The notes under the pieces are model-generated. The model was not told the origin of the DNA, searched no databases, and was given only the letters and a program-made list of their open reading frames with translations. Of a DNA stretch of 64,000 bases, positions 48,194-56,802 are shown one piece after another. The stretch covers positions 62,001 to 126,000 of the forward strand of contig NZ_JAQMWQ010000009.1 of NCBI RefSeq assembly GCF_030403775.1. The letters run 5' to 3'. How positions within the stretch are numbered: position 1 is the first letter of the stretch; every line of letters starts with the position of its first letter. The position numbers and the translations under genes were made by a program. This DNA is from Paenibacillus sp. BSR1-1. Lineage in GTDB: Bacteria > Bacillota > Bacilli > Bacillales > Cytobacillaceae.

Positions 48194-49537
48194 TTAGAGG
48201 CATAGTCCAAACTTTTCTTTTGTGACTCCTTTTTGATCATCATAAATAACCTTTCCGCGTAATATTGTTTTCTTAATTTTGAGGGAAAATTCCCTGTTTT
48301 CGTAAGGGGAAAAAGGATTCCGAAACCCAAAGGATTTTTTATCGGCTATCGTGGTTTCATTCAGACGAATCAACACTAAATCAGCATCCAATCCCGGACA
48401 AATCCTCCCTTTTCTAGCCGCGATTCCAAACCTTTCGGCGACATTAAAGGCACCTAAGGGCAAAATACGTTTCAGGTCAATCTTTCGTTTCAGAGCCTCA
48501 TCCATTAATGCAAGCCAAGTAAACTGAACACCTTGGATTCCGCCCCACGCCTCCCAGATGGAAGTAGTCGATTTCATGGAAGCTAGACAAGGCGAATGAT
48601 CGGAACCAATTGTATCGATCATGCCATTCTTAATGCAGTCCCATAAGCCCTCCACGTCATCCTTAGATCTTAAAGGCGGTGCACATTTAAGGATTGCACC
48701 TTTTTGTATGAAATCCTCTTCATCAAAAATGAGGTAGTGCGGACATGTTTCAACCGTTACGTTCACACCACTCTTCTTCGCTTGCTCAATCAGAAATGCC
48801 ACTTTGGCTGAACTGATGTGAACAATGTGAATTGCTGTTCCGTATTTTGCCGCCAATTCTAAGCAAAAGCTAACAGCCTTTTCTTCCGCAGCTATTGGCC
48901 TGCTTGCGAGAAAGGCTCTCCTTTCATCCATCCCGGCACGATATTGATAAAAAGCAGTAAGTCTAGTAATTTCCTCATCCCATTCGGCATGGAGGGCGAG
49001 AATTTTATTTTGCTCTTTCGCCGCTTGCATGCCCTTTGTTAATCCATCCGGTGATACGAACTGAAAATCGTCAATCCCGCTCTCACTCATAAACGCCTTC
49101 CAAGCGATAATCCCCTTGCTCATTTGTCCTAGATCTGACCGTTTATCGAGGTTAGTCTCGGTCATGCCCCCCCAAAGAGCATAGTCAACATGTGAAAGTC
49201 CCCTTAAGTACTCTTTCTTTTCAAGCAAATTCTGCAAGCTTGTGATTGACGGTGAACAATTAAGCGGCATATCAAAAATGGTGGTCGTTCCGCCCATAGC
49301 AGCAGCACGGCTGCCCGTTTCTACTCCTTCCCAATCGGTCCTTCCTGGATCATTAAAATGGACATGTGAATCAATAAAACCAGGAACAACCAGACACCCG
49401 GCCGCATCAATACACTCTCCAATTGGTTCAGCTTTTTCTAGGGAGTCAATTTTTCCATCCATGATTTTGATATTTACCTCACGGAAGCCTTCCTCAGTAA
49501 AAACAAGGCCATTTTTCACCCATAGCTCTTTCGTCAT
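48194..49537 (-). CDS. pucH: Allantoinase
   Basis: A 447-residue cyclic amidohydrolase. It has GFIDSHVHFNDPGRTDWEG, the carbamylated-lysine region IIAWKAFMSESG, ILALHAEWDEE, IHIVHISSAK and TIGSDHSPCL. The RTDWEG motif is specific to allantoinases. It opens allantoin to allantoate. The ATG at 49537 lies behind AGGGAGG and gives the usual length. Confidence 0.94.
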   Translation of the reverse strand: MTKELWVKNGLVFTEEGFREVNIKIMDGKIDSLEKAEPIGECIDAAGCLVVPGFIDSHVHFNDPGRTDWEGVETGSRAAAMGGTTTIFDMPLNCSPSITSLQNLLEKKEYLRGLSHVDYALWGGMTETNLDKRSDLGQMSKGIIAWKAFMSESGIDDFQFVSPDGLTKGMQAAKEQNKILALHAEWDEEITRLTAFYQYRAGMDERRAFLASRPIAAEEKAVSFCLELAAKYGTAIHIVHISSAKVAFLIEQAKKSGVNVTVETCPHYLIFDEEDFIQKGAILKCAPPLRSKDDVEGLWDCIKNGMIDTIGSDHSPCLASMKSTTSIWEAWGGIQGVQFTWLALMDEALKRKIDLKRILPLGAFNVAERFGIAARKGRICPGLDADLVLIRLNETTIADKKSFGFRNPFSPYENREFSLKIKKTILRGKVIYDDQKGVTKEKFGLCL

Positions 49538-49547
49538 ATAAACCTCC

Positions 49548-49913
49548 CTAACTCCCTCTATAGGTGCTGTAACCACCTGGTGATATCAACAATGGCACAT
49601 GATAGTGGGATGCAGGATCAGAAATACCAAAGCGAATAGGAACACAATCCAAAAACGAAGGATCACCAATTGAAGCACCGCGATTTCGAAAGTAATCTCC
49701 AACATGGAACCGAATTTCATAAATTCCTTTTTTCATAAACTCACCCTCTAGGAGCGGCTGGTTTAACCTGCCATCCTCGTTCGTGCTGCTGATTTTTAAG
49801 CATTCAAAGGGGGAATCTGAACCAGATGCAGCTGCCCATAATTCCACCTGGACACTATAAGCAGGCTTTCCAATGCTTATATCAAGGACATGGGTTGTCA
49901 GTTTACCGGTCAT
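49548..49913 (-). CDS. pucM: 5-hydroxyisourate hydrolase
   Basis: A 121-residue transthyretin-like protein with TGKLTTHVLDISIGKPA at the N-terminus and the diagnostic C-terminal tetrapeptide YRGS. It hydrolyses 5-hydroxyisourate formed by uricase. It overlaps the uricase gene by four bases. Confidence 0.95.
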   Translation of the reverse strand: MTGKLTTHVLDISIGKPAYSVQVELWAAASGSDSPFECLKISSTNEDGRLNQPLLEGEFMKKGIYEIRFHVGDYFRNRGASIGDPSFLDCVPIRFGISDPASHYHVPLLISPGGYSTYRGS

Positions 49914-50863
49914 TCCTCTGGCCCCTCAGCATTTACCAAATCATCTCTTGTCATCGAAAAACGTTGAAAGCCAAACGGCGGGCGGGGCTCAGTAAATACT
50001 TTGCCTTCTTCCGATGCTGGAATTTCGTCTAAGATCGTTTCCCATGTCCGATTATTGGATTCAAAGCGGACCTCCAGTAATTGTGGGAAACGCTGCAGTA
50101 TTCTCTTGCCAATACGATAGATAAGATTTTGGATAGAAGGTGAATTTTCCTCGTGAAATATCGTATGGGCAATATCTCTTATTTGCTCAGCCGCAACATA
50201 TCCTTCTGGAGTAAGTCCCCGGGCTGCATTCATATCGTTGTAACGCCAATCGATATTCAAAAAGATAAAGAGCGGACGGTCAAAGGATTCAGGCAGTGTT
50301 GTATATTCATCCTTCACATAGCCAAAAAAGGAGCTACCTCTCACCTTAATCAGCTTTAGACCCTTCAGACTGCTCCAATGATCTGTTGTGGCGATTCCGT
50401 TTTCGCAGCGTTCCACTTCAACTCGCGCACAGGCCTGTTCATTTAAGGAATAGCGAAATACTAAAGGACTAGGCTTAAATCCGCCCTTTGTTGGGACAGG
50501 AAGTTCATCAAAAGGAATTTGCTCGCCGGAAATCTTGATGCCTGTCATTTGCGGATATTTTTCAAGAAAGCGATGGGCGACAAAGTCCAAGAAGCCCTCC
50601 TGCGTTGCTCCGTCATAATCCCCTGCATGCTTGAGAATAAAATTCTTCATGGAATCTGTTGCGACAACTAATGTGTTATCGCCATCTTTAAAGGAAGAAA
50701 AAAAGGCATCCCCTTCTACTGCTACTTTCACATTCATGCCAAAAAGAATATTCCCGCGTCCTGTAAAGGATGATTCTGGAATCGACCGAATCTCAGTAAG
50801 CGGTTTAGCGTATGTCCGATAAACCCAAACGGCTTCTTTTCCATAGCACATCGTTCTCTGCAT
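49910..50863 (-). CDS. Uricase (PucL uricase domain as separate gene)
   Basis: A 317-residue tunnelling-fold uricase. RTYAKPLTEIRSIPESSFTG, GMNVKVAVEGDAFFSSFKDG, the active-site Thr in VVATDSMKN and FEENNRTWETI-type C-terminus are present. It oxidises urate to 5-hydroxyisourate. In B. subtilis this domain is fused behind the OHCU decarboxylase in PucL; here the two are separate genes 13 bases apart. Confidence 0.94.
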   Translation of the reverse strand: MQRTMCYGKEAVWVYRTYAKPLTEIRSIPESSFTGRGNILFGMNVKVAVEGDAFFSSFKDGDNTLVVATDSMKNFILKHAGDYDGATQEGFLDFVAHRFLEKYPQMTGIKISGEQIPFDELPVPTKGGFKPSPLVFRYSLNEQACARVEVERCENGIATTDHWSSLKGLKLIKVRGSSFFGYVKDEYTTLPESFDRPLFIFLNIDWRYNDMNAARGLTPEGYVAAEQIRDIAHTIFHEENSPSIQNLIYRIGKRILQRFPQLLEVRFESNNRTWETILDEIPASEEGKVFTEPRPPFGFQRFSMTRDDLVNAEGPEE

Positions 50864-50876
50864 CTATCTCATCCCC

Positions 50877-51377
50877 TTATTCAATCATATCGTTCAAACG
50901 GAATCCTGCGATTTTATACACCTCATTCAATGCAGTAACACATTCTGCCTCAAAGCTATAATCCACCCGTTCTTTCATGGCAGAAAGAATGGTATCCTTG
51001 TTTTGTCCCTTCACTGCCATGATAAAAGGAAAACCAAATTTCGTTACATATCTCTGGTTAAGTGCAGCAAACTCTTCATATTCATCCTTTGATAGTTTAT
51101 CTAATCCAACTCGCGTCTGCTCTTTCTGGGATACATCCGACATTTTTAACCTTGTTCCTAAATCAGGATGAGCACGAAGGAGAGTCAATTGCAGGGATTC
51201 ATTGGCGTTTTGCACAATCGTCAGCATCGTTTGGAAGAGATGATTACGTGATTGAAATGGCCGCCTCTCCCAAGCCCTCTGCGCCACCCAGGGTGAATGC
51301 TCAAATATCCAGCCTAAAGTTTCCACGAAAATATCCTTGTTCATTTGGTTTATCTTTTCAATCGTTAGATTTCCGAT
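50877..51377 (-). CDS. uraD: OHCU decarboxylase, probable non-AUG start
   Basis: The product matches the UraD family: WIFEHSPWVAQRAWERRPF, LLRAHPDLGTRLKMSDVS with the catalytic His, and FPFIMAVKGQNKDTIL. The first ATG (51344) gives 155 residues, but that ATG has no ribosome binding site. Eleven more in-frame codons upstream read GNLTIEKINQM, which resembles the N-terminus of family members. AGGAGG lies 8 bases before an in-frame ATC at 51377; no ATG, GTG or TTG is in frame there. An ATC or downstream ATT start is therefore suggested (166 residues or slightly less). Confidence 0.8.
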   Translation of the reverse strand: MGNLTIEKINQMNKDIFVETLGWIFEHSPWVAQRAWERRPFQSRNHLFQTMLTIVQNANESLQLTLLRAHPDLGTRLKMSDVSQKEQTRVGLDKLSKDEYEEFAALNQRYVTKFGFPFIMAVKGQNKDTILSAMKERVDYSFEAECVTALNEVYKIAGFRLNDMIE

Positions 51378-51429
51378 ACGGTTAACCTCCTTTTCTGTTA
51401 AGCATGCAATCGTCCATTCAACGACCCGA

Positions 51430-51480
51430 AAGATGGTTTAATTAATATATAGTAGAAAGATGGGTTGGTTATGTTTGATT
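51430..51480 (-). promoter_or_regulatory. Candidate promoter / PucR-like site of the ureide operon
   Basis: TTGGTTA at 51465-51471 matches the core of the PucR-binding word (WWWCNTTGGTTAA) in part. On the minus strand a TACTATATATTA region near 51450 could hold the -10, with no good -35, as is common for activator-dependent promoters. Weak evidence. Confidence 0.3.
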
Positions 51481-51500
51481 TTCCTCAAGATAAAAATAGA

Positions 51501-51534
51501 GAAATCCCCTCACAAAATTTGTAAGGGGATTTCT
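51501..51534. terminator. Bidirectional terminator
   Basis: GAAATCCCCT and AGGGGATTTC form a 10-bp stem with T-rich sequence on both strands. On the minus strand it follows the BASS transporter and the MITE. Confidence 0.8.
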
Positions 51535-51547
51535 CCATTTTTATTAT

Positions 51548-51711
51548 GGCTATTTTCGCAAAGATTGTTGTTTTTACGTATAAGTTCATCAACCCGTATA
51601 ACTAGATCCTTCGTGGCATCTTTTCGTAAGAACATTTGCGAAAATTGCCTAGAAACTCTGTAAATGACCCTTAATTAGATCCCAAAAACAACAAAGCTTA
51701 CGAAAAGAGCC
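51548..51711. mobile_element. MITE with 28-base imperfect terminal inverted repeats
   Basis: The left end reads GGCTATTTTCGCAAAGATTG TTGTTTTT and the reverse of the right end reads GGCTCTTTTCGTAAGCTTTG TTGTTTTT. The element is 164 bases long with no frame for a transposase. The right end lies one base before the stop codon of the BASS transporter gene, so insertion may have supplied or trimmed its 3-prime end. Flanking AT-rich bases (TTATTAT / TTTATAA) leave any target duplication uncertain. Confidence 0.75.
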
Positions 51712-51712
51712 T

Positions 51713-52681
51713 TTATAAGGCAACTGATTCCTGCTTATCCACTTTTTCTTGATAAAAGCGGTCAAGAAAATGTCCATTTAGGGAAGCCAGTATTTGTTGG
51801 AAAAGCATGCCGACGACTACAGGCACCGCGACTGCTGCTGGAAAAAAGGAAACAGCGATTACAGCCCCGGCGCTGATGTTTCGCATCCCTCCAGTGAAGG
51901 TCAGAGTAATAACCGTATCGCGGTCCTGCTTCAGCAAGCGCCCAATCAGAAAGGATAATAGATAACCAGATAGGGCGATAAAAAAGACGACAAAAATAAT
52001 ACTGATAAGTTTTAGATTAATATGTTTCAAATACGGCGCGACAACAGCCCCATTTAGCATCACGACAATTCCAATCATGAGCTTTGAAAAAGGAGCGAGT
52101 TTGGAGCCCAATTGATCTTGTATTTTCCCTTTTGTCATCTGGTTTAAAAACATTCCAATTAAGGAGGGAAGAACGATCATTCCGAATAGCCCTTTCATGA
52201 TACTGATGAAATCCATATCAATTTTCTGACCCACAAATAAGGACAAGGAGTACGGAACTAAAAACGGTGATAACAATGTATCTATTAATATAATCGATAA
52301 AACGAGCGGAATGTTTCCTTTGTAAATTGAAACCCATATGAAGCTTGTTACACCTGTTGGGATTATCATTCCTAAAATGAGACCGGTAATTGTGTAAACA
52401 TCCCCCCGGAAGGCGATATGACCGACTCCCCATGCCCATATTGGCATCAAAACATGAAGGGCAAGCATGGCTATAAAAATCGGAAATGGATGGGTGATAA
52501 CCTCTTTTAACGATTTGAAGTTAGAACTTAAACTACCGGCAAACGTCATAAAGGCGAAAATCCAAGGAATCAAAAAGGAATAATCCTTCAAATAAGTACT
52601 AAGCAATACTCCAGTCACAACACCCGTAGGAGTAATGAATGGCATAACCTTTTCTAGTTGTTTATTTAATTTCTGCAGCAT
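51713..52681 (-). CDS. Bile acid:sodium symporter (BASS) family transporter
   Basis: A 322-residue protein with about ten membrane segments and BASS-family motifs (FAGSLSSNFKSLKEV, GLILGMIIPTGVTSFIW, FTGGMRNISAGAVI near the sodium site). Members transport organic acids such as pantoate or keto acids; the substrate is unknown. The rhodanese gene lies just upstream (16 bases). Its stop codon abuts the MITE. Confidence 0.87.
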   Translation of the reverse strand: MLQKLNKQLEKVMPFITPTGVVTGVLLSTYLKDYSFLIPWIFAFMTFAGSLSSNFKSLKEVITHPFPIFIAMLALHVLMPIWAWGVGHIAFRGDVYTITGLILGMIIPTGVTSFIWVSIYKGNIPLVLSIILIDTLLSPFLVPYSLSLFVGQKIDMDFISIMKGLFGMIVLPSLIGMFLNQMTKGKIQDQLGSKLAPFSKLMIGIVVMLNGAVVAPYLKHINLKLISIIFVVFFIALSGYLLSFLIGRLLKQDRDTVITLTFTGGMRNISAGAVIAVSFFPAAVAVPVVVGMLFQQILASLNGHFLDRFYQEKVDKQESVAL

Positions 52682-52697
52682 TTAGAGTCTCTCCATA

Positions 52698-53045
52698 TCA
52701 ATCGTTTAGAGATTTCATATATTCCTTCCAAGCCGTTAGGCCGCCCTCTAAAACAATGACCTTAAATCCTCGGCCGTCTAAGATATTCGCACATTTTGCG
52801 GCTGAGTTACCAGTTGTACAGGTGACAACAATCTTCCGGTCTTTTGGTAAGGATGTATGAAGATTCTCTTGTGTGTCTTCCATTGCAAAAATATCCGTCT
52901 TAGGAATATTAACACTTTGAATTTGTGGTTCCTCTATATGAAATTCGTTATATTTCTCTTCCGCCCGTACATCCAGCAAAAGGACTTTTTCATTATCCTT
53001 TAAGCTTTCATGCAGCTCTTTGGGCGATATTTTTTTTATCGTCAA
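52698..53045 (-). CDS. Single-domain rhodanese-like protein
   Basis: A 115-residue rhodanese domain: LLLDVRAEEKYNEFHIEEPQI then the active-site loop VVTCTTGNSAAKCANIL with the catalytic Cys, and LEGGLTAWKEYMKSL. Such proteins move sulfane sulfur, but the partner is not clear. It is probably co-transcribed with the BASS transporter downstream. RBS GGAGGTG overlaps an AT-rich leader. Confidence 0.9.
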   Translation of the reverse strand: MTIKKISPKELHESLKDNEKVLLLDVRAEEKYNEFHIEEPQIQSVNIPKTDIFAMEDTQENLHTSLPKDRKIVVTCTTGNSAAKCANILDGRGFKVIVLEGGLTAWKEYMKSLND

Positions 53046-53241
53046 ATGAAAACACCTCCACTAAAAGAATACCATAATTTTTAAAAATTGGACGCAGATA
53101 TTTCGTGAATCGAAAAAAATTCAAGCCACCCCCTTTTCCGTCTCAGGTCTTAGAAGAAAATAATTCTCCGGTACATTGGGAGAAAACGAAGGATTTCTTA
53201 TCATAGGTATAGAAGATGTTTGAAAAAGGGGATGGAAAAAA

Positions 53242-54108
53242 ATGAAAAGAATTTTATTTCTTTTAGTCGTCATTACTGGTTTATATATTATCTTTAATCA
53301 TTCTTGGCAATTCAGCGCTTTAAGTGCGAGTAAACAAGACGGTAATGCGGCCGTTTCAGCAGATACCAAGGTGATTAAGGTAGATGTGTCGAGCGTTAGT
53401 ACGATCATTATTCCAGAGGACCGAGATGATTTAAAAGCTGTGTATACTGGAAAACAAAAGTTAAATATTCGTGAGAACGGAGCCGATGTAGAAATTTCGC
53501 TTAAAAGCAAGTGGTTTGATTGGCTCAACTGGGGACCATTTTCTGAAAAAAAGAAGCTGAAAATCTACATTCCTGAAGACTATAACCAAAACATGCAAAT
53601 TGATTTAGGCTCCGGCAATGTAAATTTTTCCGGATCCACAAAAAGCAAGCCAATGAATTTGAATGAGTTAATCGTGGATATTGGTTCCGGGAACATGAAT
53701 CTCAAGAATCTGAATGTGAACAAATTTAAGCAAGATGTTTCATCCGGAAATGTGGATATCGATTCCCTTAAAACGAAAACAGGCTCCTTTGATCTATCCT
53801 CTGGTAATCTCGACATTACCCATTATACAGGTGCGGTCGAGGCGGATGTAGCCTCTGGGGAGCTGAATATTCAAATCGATAAATTAGTCGATTCGATTAA
53901 ACTCGATCTTAGCTCAGGGGAAGTTGGCCTCGATTTACCAAATAACTCTGATTTCACACTTAACGGGGATGTAAGCAGTGGAAATATCTCCTGTGACCTT
54001 CCATTAACTTCGAAGGATCTCAACAATAAAAGCATCAAAGGAACGCATGGGTCTGGGAAATATAAAATTGACCTTGATGTATCCAGCGGCAGCATTCATA
54101 TTCGATAA
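53242..54108 (+). CDS. DUF4097 family beta-repeat protein
   Basis: A 288-residue protein with an N-terminal signal-anchor (LFLLVVITGLYIIFNHSW) and a DUF4097 beta-solenoid built from repeated DVSSGNVDI / DLSSGELNI units, at roughly 22-residue spacing. In bacilli such proteins act in envelope stress responses (LiaX or YvlB types). It lies alone, divergent from the rhodanese gene, and ends at a strong terminator. Confidence 0.87.
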   Translation: MKRILFLLVVITGLYIIFNHSWQFSALSASKQDGNAAVSADTKVIKVDVSSVSTIIIPEDRDDLKAVYTGKQKLNIRENGADVEISLKSKWFDWLNWGPFSEKKKLKIYIPEDYNQNMQIDLGSGNVNFSGSTKSKPMNLNELIVDIGSGNMNLKNLNVNKFKQDVSSGNVDIDSLKTKTGSFDLSSGNLDITHYTGAVEADVASGELNIQIDKLVDSIKLDLSSGEVGLDLPNNSDFTLNGDVSSGNISCDLPLTSKDLNNKSIKGTHGSGKYKIDLDVSSGSIHIR

Positions 54109-54110
54109 CG

Positions 54111-54150
54111 AAAAAAGCGTTTGGGATCAAAGAATCCCAAACGCTTTTTC
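54111..54150 (+). terminator. Terminator of DUF4097 gene
   Basis: AAAGCGTTTGGGAT, loop CAAAG-like and ATCCCAAACGCTTT form a 14-bp stem followed by Ts. Confidence 0.92.
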
Positions 54151-54170
54151 GTTCATTTTGATATATCAGG

Positions 54171-54199
54171 AACCAATGTCACATAAAATACATACCGTA
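54171..54199 (+). promoter_or_regulatory. Candidate sigma-K promoter
   Basis: AACC (54171-54174) and CATACCGTA (54191-54199) fit the sigma-K pattern mAC then CATANNNTA with suitable spacing, 40 bases before the start of the 129-residue gene. Confidence 0.5.
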
Positions 54200-54237
54200 T
54201 ATTGCCTTTTGTTTTTATCAAGGGAAGGAGAGTTACG

Positions 54238-54627
54238 ATGTACCATAACCCTTTTCACTTCCAGATTTATCCGCCAATGCCTGTCTACCCGGTATATGCC
54301 ATGTACCCTCAAATACCTCGAAGCTATCCTCCAGTGGATATAAAAATATTTTCACAATCTGTTCATTCGTTTCGTCTATTAATGGAACAAGGAAGTATTT
54401 TATTAGATCGATTAGGTGACGCAGGTTTTGCCTATAAAATGATGAGTGCTGCCCAGCAAGGAAAAAATGTTGAAGTCGATCGTTTACTAAAATCAATTGG
54501 ACTTAAGGTCCCGGTCGCAGCCAAATATACGCCAACTGGAATAAACTTTATCCTAACAACTCAAACAAAACAAAACCAGCCGGCTAGCTGCTGCACCTTA
54601 ACCGTGGCGATGCAATGGGGACGCTGA
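54238..54627 (+). CDS. Probable sporulation protein of unknown family
   Basis: A 129-residue protein. The N-terminus is rich in Tyr and Pro (YHNPFHFQIYPPMPVYPVYA); the middle is helical (FSQSVHSFRLLMEQGSILLD) and the C-terminus has a Cys pair (ASCCTLTVAMQW). I do not recognise a named family, but the composition and a sigma-K-like promoter point to a late mother-cell role such as spore coat. The ATG at 54238 follows GGAAGGAGAG. The frame's earlier start at 54202 is rejected. Confidence 0.7.
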   Translation: MYHNPFHFQIYPPMPVYPVYAMYPQIPRSYPPVDIKIFSQSVHSFRLLMEQGSILLDRLGDAGFAYKMMSAAQQGKNVEVDRLLKSIGLKVPVAAKYTPTGINFILTTQTKQNQPASCCTLTVAMQWGR

Positions 54628-54649
54628 CGAAATTAAATATATTCTTATA

Positions 54650-54698
54650 AAAAACCTGCAAGCAATGACAATTTCAATAAGCTGGCAGGTTTTTTTGA
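54650..54698 (+). terminator. Terminator before adenine deaminase gene
   Basis: AACCTGC and GCAGGTT form a 7-bp stem with a 25-base loop, followed by seven Ts. It ends the preceding gene. Confidence 0.7.
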
Positions 54699-54784
54699 GT
54701 CTTTCACTTGTATTAACCGCGTATGATTAACTAAGGTCAATCATTACCCCTTGCTATCCATTTTATTGAAAAGGATGTTGCTAT

Positions 54785-56527
54785 ATGGATAAAAAGATGC
54801 TAACCAAAAGAATTGCAGTCGCATCTGGAAGACAGCCAGCAGATACGGTCATTAAAAACGGAAAAATCGTCGATGTTTTTAACGGGGAAATCATGTATGG
54901 AGACATTGCCATCGTGGACGGCTATTTTGCCGGAATTGGTGATTATACAGGAATTACAACTATTGATGCAAACGGAAGTTATATCTGCCCCTCCTTCATT
55001 GATGGGCATGTTCATATCGAGTCCTCTATGTTGACACCAAAGGAATTTGCCAAAGTTCTCCTCCTTCATGGCGTAACAGCTGTCATCGCAGACCCGCATG
55101 AAATCGCCAATGTCTCGGGTGTGGACGGCATTCAATACATACTAGACTCTACAGATCAGATCCCGTTTGATTTTTTCATTATGCTGCCATCCTGCGTTCC
55201 GGCGACTAATTTTGAACATGCCGGAGCGATTCTTCTAATGGAAGACCTCAAACCATTTTATCAGCATCCTAGAGTCCTAGGCTTGGCGGAGGTAATGAAT
55301 TACCCCGCTGTCCTTAACGCAGAAAATTCCATGATGGATAAATTAATAGATACGAAAAATAATGGAAAAAAAATTGATGGCCATGCTGCAGGACTAACCC
55401 CAAAGGACTTGAATATCTATATGGCATCAGGCATCCGCACAGACCATGAATGCACTACGCTAGAAGAAGCGAAAGAACGGTTAAGAAAAGGAATGTATTT
55501 GATGATTCGGGAAGGGACGGTTGCCAAGGATCTTGGGCAGCTCATCGGCGTCGTAACTGGACGGAATTCCAGGCGCTGCTTATTCGTCACCGATGATAAG
55601 CATTTAGACGACCTATTGGATGAAGGAAGCATTGATCATAATGTCAGACTGGCGATTTCATCGGGCATCGATTCCATTACATCAATCCAAATGGCTACCA
55701 TAAATGCAGCCGAATGCTTCGCTCTTGAAGAAAGAGGCGCCATCGCCCCCGGATATAAAGCAGACTTTTTAATCATGGACGACCTGGAAAGCGTCAAAAT
55801 CACCCAGGTTTTTAAAAGTGGAATAGCCGTTGTTAAAGATGGCAAATTGATTAATTTTCCAGAAACTACAAATAATGATCCACCAGAATTACTTAAATGT
55901 ACCGTTAACTTTCAGGAATTAACAGAAGACCATTTCCAAATTCCTTTAAAAATGAAAAAGGCTAATATTATTGGAATTATCCCCAATAGCCTGATTACAA
56001 AGCATCTAATTGAGGTAGTCGACCTGGACGATGCTGGCCTTTTTCAACCATCAATAAAGAATGACCAATTAAAGCTGGCTGTCATTGAACGGCACCATAT
56101 GACCAAGAACATCGGGCTTGGGATCGTGAAAGGCTTGGGATTAAAAGCAGGAGCCATCGCAACCACAATTGCCCATGACTCTCATAATCTCATTATTGCC
56201 GGAACAAACGATCAGGATATGCTCATCGCGGCTGAAGTAATAAAGGAAATGCAGGGAGGTCTTGTTGTCATCAAAGAAGGAAAAGTTTTATCCAAATTAC
56301 AGCTTCCAATTGCCGGCCTGATGTCCGAAGGCTCCTATCTGGATGTAAATTCAAAATTAAGGGAAACCAATAATGCTTTAACAGAGTTAGGAGCGCACCA
56401 GCACTTTAATCCATTTCTAACCCTATCCTTCCTCGCTCTCCCCGTGATTCCGGAATTAAAGCTGACAGACGGGGGATTGTTTCAAGTATCTAAATTTCAA
56501 CATATTAGCATAGAAGCATTTAAATAA
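54785..56527 (+). CDS. adeC: Adenine deaminase
   Basis: A 580-residue amidohydrolase of the COG1001 adenine deaminase type. FIDGHVHIESSMLTPKEFAK contains the metal-binding HVH; VIADPHEIANVSGVDGI, KIDGHAAGLTPKDLN and FVTDDKHLDDLLDEGSIDHN follow. The C-terminal part has TTIAHDSHNLIIAGTNDQDM. It turns adenine into hypoxanthine, feeding the purine breakdown that ends in the ureide genes at 45.7-51.4 kb. The ATG lies behind AAGGATG. Confidence 0.94.
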   Translation: MDKKMLTKRIAVASGRQPADTVIKNGKIVDVFNGEIMYGDIAIVDGYFAGIGDYTGITTIDANGSYICPSFIDGHVHIESSMLTPKEFAKVLLLHGVTAVIADPHEIANVSGVDGIQYILDSTDQIPFDFFIMLPSCVPATNFEHAGAILLMEDLKPFYQHPRVLGLAEVMNYPAVLNAENSMMDKLIDTKNNGKKIDGHAAGLTPKDLNIYMASGIRTDHECTTLEEAKERLRKGMYLMIREGTVAKDLGQLIGVVTGRNSRRCLFVTDDKHLDDLLDEGSIDHNVRLAISSGIDSITSIQMATINAAECFALEERGAIAPGYKADFLIMDDLESVKITQVFKSGIAVVKDGKLINFPETTNNDPPELLKCTVNFQELTEDHFQIPLKMKKANIIGIIPNSLITKHLIEVVDLDDAGLFQPSIKNDQLKLAVIERHHMTKNIGLGIVKGLGLKAGAIATTIAHDSHNLIIAGTNDQDMLIAAEVIKEMQGGLVVIKEGKVLSKLQLPIAGLMSEGSYLDVNSKLRETNNALTELGAHQHFNPFLTLSFLALPVIPELKLTDGGLFQVSKFQHISIEAFK

Positions 56528-56563
56528 AAGACGGTGTTAAATGACATTGTTGCTTTTTAACAC

Positions 56564-56692
56564 TTTTGATTGGAGCGGAAGGCGCGAAGACTCCTGCGGG
56601 AGTACGGGACAGGGGAGACCCCCATGCGCCAAGCGCCGAGGAGGCTCCCCGGCACGCCCGCGAACCGCTCGCGCCTGGAGCGCAAATCAACA
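56564..56692. repeat. GC-rich dispersed element, copy 2
   Basis: Second copy of the 130-base element at 17231-17360, differing at few positions (for example CATGCGCCAAGCG in place of ACAGGCGCCTAGCG). The ends are TTTTGATT and AATCAACA. It lies 35 bases after the adenine deaminase stop. No coding function is supported for the short frame across it. Confidence 0.9.
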
Positions 56693-56802
56693 ACTAAGTT
56701 TAACCGGGTCAAATAAAAAATTCTTTCTTTATTAGTGAATCCAAATGGGTGTAAAATGAAATTTATATTTTAATAATTTAATTGGAAAAAGGAGCAACAT
56801 CT

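Noticed and set aside
51460-51663. 67-codon plus-strand frame
   Set aside because: It spans a terminator hairpin and the MITE, with no ribosome binding site.
56541-56735. Plus-strand frame of 64 codons after adenine deaminase
   Set aside because: It covers the second repeat copy; its residues are those of the palindromic element.
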